A stretch of DNA of 64,000 bases, from the NCBI RefSeq assembly GCF_009834785.1, contig NZ_WUYX01000070.1:21622-85621 (forward strand), read 5' to 3'. This DNA is from Natronorubrum halalkaliphilum. GTDB taxonomy: Archaea > Halobacteriota > Halobacteria > Halobacteriales > Natrialbaceae. Positions 61,443 to 64,000 of this stretch are shown in pieces (the stretch's first letter is position 1; every line of letters starts with the position of its first letter). Made by a program: the position numbers and the translations under genes. The notes beneath the pieces are model-generated. The model worked only from the letters and a program-made list of their open reading frames with translations, did not search any database and was not told the origin of the DNA.

Positions 61443-62127
61443 GGACCACGCGTCCCGTTTCGACGAGAAAGCCAGCGAGTACGACGAATCCAAGTCCGAC
61501 GAGTACCGCGCCTGTGCGAACCTGGTGATCGAGCACGCCGCACCCGATCACGAGGATATCGTGCTGGATCTCGCGACCGGAACGGGAGCGATCGCGCTCG
61601 CACTCGCACCCGACGCGGCGCGCGTCGTCGGTCGCGACATCAGCGACGGCATGATGGCGGAAGCCGAGCAGAAAGCCGACGAGGAAGGACTCGAGAATCT
61701 CGAGTTCGAATACGGGACCTTCCGCGAACCCGAGTATGAGGGCGAGGTCGATATCGTCACCTCGAACTTCGCGTTGCACCACCTCTCCGACGACGAAAAG
61801 CGCGAGGCGATCGACGTTATCGCCGGCCTCGAGCCACAGAAATTCGTCCTCGGAGACGTGATGTTCTTCGGCGAGCCGGATCCCGACGCGCCGTTCTACT
61901 CGCCCGAAGTCGACGATCCGGCGACCGTCGGCGTCCTCGCCGACGCCTTTACCGACGCAGGCTTTTCGCTGACCGCCGTCGAACGCGTCCATGACCAGGT
62001 CGGTGTTCTCGTGGCGGAGCGAACGCCGACCGAGACCGAAGCCGAAATTCCGGCCGGAGACGCGGCTGAGACGACCGGTGCGGCCGGCGCGGACGGCGCG
62101 GCTGGCTCGGACGAAACCGACGAATGA
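61426..62127 (+). CDS. SAM-dependent methyltransferase
   Basis: This 233-residue class I methyltransferase has motif I VLDLATGTGAIALALAP, motif II GRDISDGMM and motif IV VTSNFALHHL. The ATG at 61426 lies inside the end of rnp3, and the TGA overlaps the rnp2 ATG (ATGA), so it is translationally coupled on both sides. The last 35 residues are an Ala/Gly/Thr/Glu tail. A methyltransferase gene in this cluster is common in Halobacteria; the substrate is unknown, with tRNA or ribosomal targets suggested by its neighbours. Confidence 0.88.
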   Translation: MKKNLEDHASRFDEKASEYDESKSDEYRACANLVIEHAAPDHEDIVLDLATGTGAIALALAPDAARVVGRDISDGMMAEAEQKADEEGLENLEFEYGTFREPEYEGEVDIVTSNFALHHLSDDEKREAIDVIAGLEPQKFVLGDVMFFGEPDPDAPFYSPEVDDPATVGVLADAFTDAGFSLTAVERVHDQVGVLVAERTPTETEAEIPAGDAAETTGAAGADGAAGSDETDE

Positions 62128-62609
62128 AACACCTCCCGAAACACCTCCAGCCGCGCTGGCGGTATCTCGCCGTCGGCATCGAGAGTTGGCCGGACGCGTC
62201 GATCGACCGGCGGGCGTTCCAGCGCGAGTGCTGGTATGCGGCCCAGAATCTGCTGGGCGATCCGGGCAGCGCCCGCGCCGATATGACGGTCGTCAGGTTC
62301 GATTTCGACGAGGGAATCGGCGAGGCGATGGTTCAGGTCCGCCACGGCGAAACGGATTCGGCACGGGCGGCACTGGCCTGTATCGACGAGATAGACGGCT
62401 CTCCGGTAGGAATTCGAGTCCGCGGTATCAGTGGCACGATCCGTGCCGGTGAAGAAAACTATTTAGGACGCCGCGGGCAAGATTCGGAAGAGAGAAACGT
62501 CGTGTTCGGGAACGAAGAGCGAGTCGCCGTCGTGTGCGATGGATCTGCAGACGTGCGACTCGATGAGGCGTTCACGGGTGCGACAGACCTCGATTACGAT
62601 TTACCGTGA
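62124..62609 (+). CDS. rnp2: Ribonuclease P protein component 2 (Pop5)
   Basis: This 161-residue protein is the archaeal Pop5/Rpp14 homologue: MKHLPKHLQPRWRYLAVGIESW is followed by a ferredoxin-like beta-alpha core (VRFDFDEGIGEAMVQVRHGE) and GISGTIRAGEENYLG. It forms the catalytic-activating pair with Rpp30 in RNase P. The start overlaps the methyltransferase stop by 4 bases. The 3' end is 4 bases before the psmA start, so the operon is continuous. Confidence 0.93.
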   Translation: MKHLPKHLQPRWRYLAVGIESWPDASIDRRAFQRECWYAAQNLLGDPGSARADMTVVRFDFDEGIGEAMVQVRHGETDSARAALACIDEIDGSPVGIRVRGISGTIRAGEENYLGRRGQDSEERNVVFGNEERVAVVCDGSADVRLDEAFTGATDLDYDLP

Positions 62610-62613
62610 TACT

Positions 62614-63372
62614 ATGCAGGGACAACAACAACAGCAGGCATACGACCGAGGCATCACGATCTTCTCGCCCGACGGCCGACTCTATCAGGTCGAGTACGCA
62701 CGCGAGGCGGTCAAGCGAGGCACAGCAAGCATCGGTATCCGAACGAACGACGGCGTCGTTCTCGCCGTCGACAAACGAGTCCCCTCCCCGCTGCTCGAGG
62801 ACTCGAGCGTCGAGAAGATTCACAAGGCCGACAATCACGTCGGGATCGCCAGCGCCGGCCACGTCGCCGACGCTCGCCAGCTGATCGACTTCGCCCGCCG
62901 CCAGACGCAGGTCAACCAACTGCGCTACGGCGAGCCGATCGGCGTCGAGACCTTGACCAAGGAAGTCACCGACCACATCCAGCAGTACACCCAGGTCGGC
63001 GGCGCCCGTCCGTTCGGCGTCGCGCTGATCGTCGGCGGCGTCGAGAACGGCGAGCCGCGCCTGTTCGAAACCGATCCGTCCGGAACGCCCTACGAGTGGA
63101 AGGCCCTCGCCGTCGGCTCGGACCGCGGCGAACTCCAGGAGTACCTCGAGGAGAACTACGACGAGGAAGCCGATCTCGACGGCGGCATCGCGCTCGCACT
63201 CGACGCGCTCGCGTCGGTCAACGACGGCTCCTTGCTCCCCAACGAGGTCGGCCTCGCGACGGTCGACGTCGAGACCGAGTCCTTCGAACAGTTCGACCAC
63301 GACACGATCGAGTCTCACCTCGAGGAGAACGACCTCCTCGACGAGGGTGAGGACGACGAAGACGACGAGTAA
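62614..63372 (+). CDS. psmA: Proteasome alpha subunit
   Basis: This forms the outer alpha rings and gate of the 20S proteasome. The 252-residue protein starts MQGQQQQQAYDRGITIFSPDG (a Gln-run before the conserved YDRGITIFSPDGRLYQVEYA). It continues with RGTASIGIRTNDGVVLAVDK and ends in an acidic DEGEDDEDDE tail, typical of halophiles. It lacks the N-terminal Thr of beta subunits. It follows rnp2 by 4 bases in the conserved RNA-processing/proteolysis cluster. The upstream frame before the ATG at 62614 is non-coding. Confidence 0.96.
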   Translation: MQGQQQQQAYDRGITIFSPDGRLYQVEYAREAVKRGTASIGIRTNDGVVLAVDKRVPSPLLEDSSVEKIHKADNHVGIASAGHVADARQLIDFARRQTQVNQLRYGEPIGVETLTKEVTDHIQQYTQVGGARPFGVALIVGGVENGEPRLFETDPSGTPYEWKALAVGSDRGELQEYLEENYDEEADLDGGIALALDALASVNDGSLLPNEVGLATVDVETESFEQFDHDTIESHLEENDLLDEGEDDEDDE

Positions 63373-63413
63373 TCGAGTTCCCCGCCGATCCGTTCGGCTG
63401 TCAGCCCATTGGT

Positions 63414-63458
63414 GTGCCAACGTGCCAACCCGGTACGTATCAGCGTGCCAATGTGCCA
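63414..63458 (+). repeat. Paired GTGCCAA direct repeats
   Basis: GTGCCAA occurs at 63414, 63422, 63445 and (as GTGCCAG) 63453, that is, two pairs with 8-base internal spacing and the pairs 31 bases apart. They lie between psmA and SBDS, 113-157 bases before the SBDS start, and could be paired regulator sites. Confidence 0.55.
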
Positions 63459-63541
63459 GCGCCGGCAGCGAATCGATCCGTTCGCAGCCGCCAGTCACCG
63501 TCAGCCGCGTCGGATCCGGTCGGATGCCGGCAGGAAAAGCT

Positions 63542-63549
63542 CTTTTAGG
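63542..63549 (+). promoter_or_regulatory. TATA-like box of the SBDS gene
   Basis: CTTTTAGG lies 22-29 bases before the ATG at 63571, so the SBDS gene has its own leaderless promoter even though it follows psmA in the cluster. Confidence 0.45.
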
Positions 63550-63570
63550 CGGCCGGGGGTACTCCCTGGT

Positions 63571-64000
63571 ATGATATCGCTCGACGAGGCGGTGACGGCG
63601 CGACTCGAGTCACACGGGGCGCGCTTCGAAGTGCTCGTAGACCCGGATGCGGCGCTTGCGATCAAACGCGACGAGTTCGACGGCGATCTCGAGGAGGTTA
63701 TCGCCGCCGAAGACGTTTTCGAGGACGCCTCTCGTGGGGATCGGCCCGCCGAGGACGACCTCGAGAAGGTGTTCGACACGACCGACCCTCTCGAGATCAT
63801 CCCCGAAGTGATCAAGCAGGGAGAGATCCAGATCACGGCCGATCAGCGCCGCGAAATGCAAGAACAAAAGCGCAAGCAGCTGGTCGACACCATCACGCGA
63901 AACGCGGTTAACCCGCAGATGGACAACGCGCCCCACCCGCCCGAGCGTATCGAGAACGCGCTCGAGGAGGCCGGGTTCACGGTCGATCCGATGGAGCCGG
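63571..64000 (+). CDS. sbds: Ribosome maturation protein SBDS, 5' part
   Basis: This SDO1/SBDS homologue is cut by the window edge after 143 codons. The N-terminal FYSH domain ([38 protein letters not shown]) and the start of domain II ([16 protein letters not shown]-like: [17 protein letters not shown]) are visible. It helps release the anti-association factor aIF6 from the large ribosomal subunit, and in archaea it precedes the exosome genes, which would lie just beyond the window. Confidence 0.94.
   Translation, partial: MISLDEAVTARLESHGARFEVLVDPDAALAIKRDEFDGDLEEVIAAEDVFEDASRGDRPAEDDLEKVFDTTDPLEIIPEVIKQGEIQITADQRREMQEQKRKQLVDTITRNAVNPQMDNAPHPPERIENALEEAGFTVDPMEP

Noticed and set aside
63414-63458. 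CRISPR-like spacing of GTGCCAA repeats
   Set aside because: Repeats are only 7 bases, with two different spacings and no cas genes; this is a regulatory-site candidate, not an array.

Overview
The window is high-GC archaeal DNA from a halophilic euryarchaeon (class Halobacteria). The evidence is strongly acidic proteins, abundant CTCGAG-type codon pairs, leaderless genes with a TATA box about 25-30 bases before the start codon, Tat-type lipoprotein signals, and archaeal-only genes (RNase P proteins, proteasome alpha subunit, SBDS, archaeal methionine adenosyltransferase, TbsP regulator). The style resembles the family Natrialbaceae, but I cannot fix genus or species. I found no tRNA, rRNA or CRISPR array.

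Layout. 1-3011: tail of an Asp-rich repeat protein, a Gln-rich low-complexity protein, a TIM-barrel-like protein and a 39-residue membrane peptide. 3123-9168: pyrI-pyrB, a RecA/KaiC-like protein with a lost P-loop, a copper lipoprotein, a long FKBP chaperone, a CYTH phosphatase/cyclase and methionine adenosyltransferase. 9202-18954: a DUF4336 protein facing an MFS transporter across an inverted repeat, thiI with a DUF5804 gene, copper nitrite reductase, cysteine synthase, an amino-acid dehydrogenase, and small VOC and thioredoxin proteins. 19120-30538: WbqC-like, DUF255, small multidrug export, AlaX, a soluble chemotaxis-type transducer, aconitase, and the cluster thyA-folA-fructosamine kinase-like. 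30650-34945: an archaeal mrfB-mrfA pair (exonuclease plus helicase). 35029-42922: prolyl oligopeptidase, a frameshifted lipoprotein gene, purD, a class III aminotransferase and an MgtC/DUF4010 membrane protein.

43059-45010 is a sparse region with a PadR regulator, tandem perfect hairpins, a 48-residue protein and an Asp-rich lipoprotein whose beta domain is split by repeats. 45286-56825 holds a UPF0104 membrane protein, a zinc-ribbon protein and folD, then an accessory-looking block (hydrolase, amino-acid permease, geranylgeranyl-reductase-like flavoprotein, MFS transporter, solitary TnpB element) that separates folD from glyA. 57090-60507 contains the most unusual locus: a 701-residue CHAT (caspase-like) protease, a 39-codon leaderless ORF with a textbook promoter, a doubtful second small ORF, and tbsP. 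60738-64000 is the conserved archaeal RNA-processing/proteasome cluster: rnp3, a methyltransferase overlapping both neighbours, rnp2, psmA and the start of the SBDS gene.

Shared biology: pyrimidine (pyrBI, thyA, folA) and one-carbon metabolism (folD, glyA, metK, thyA) recur across the window. The main candidates for something new are the CHAT protease with its small-ORF neighbour, the split-domain Asp-repeat lipoprotein, the HhH-fused archaeal MrfB, and the TnpB element whose right end abuts the glyA stop codon.
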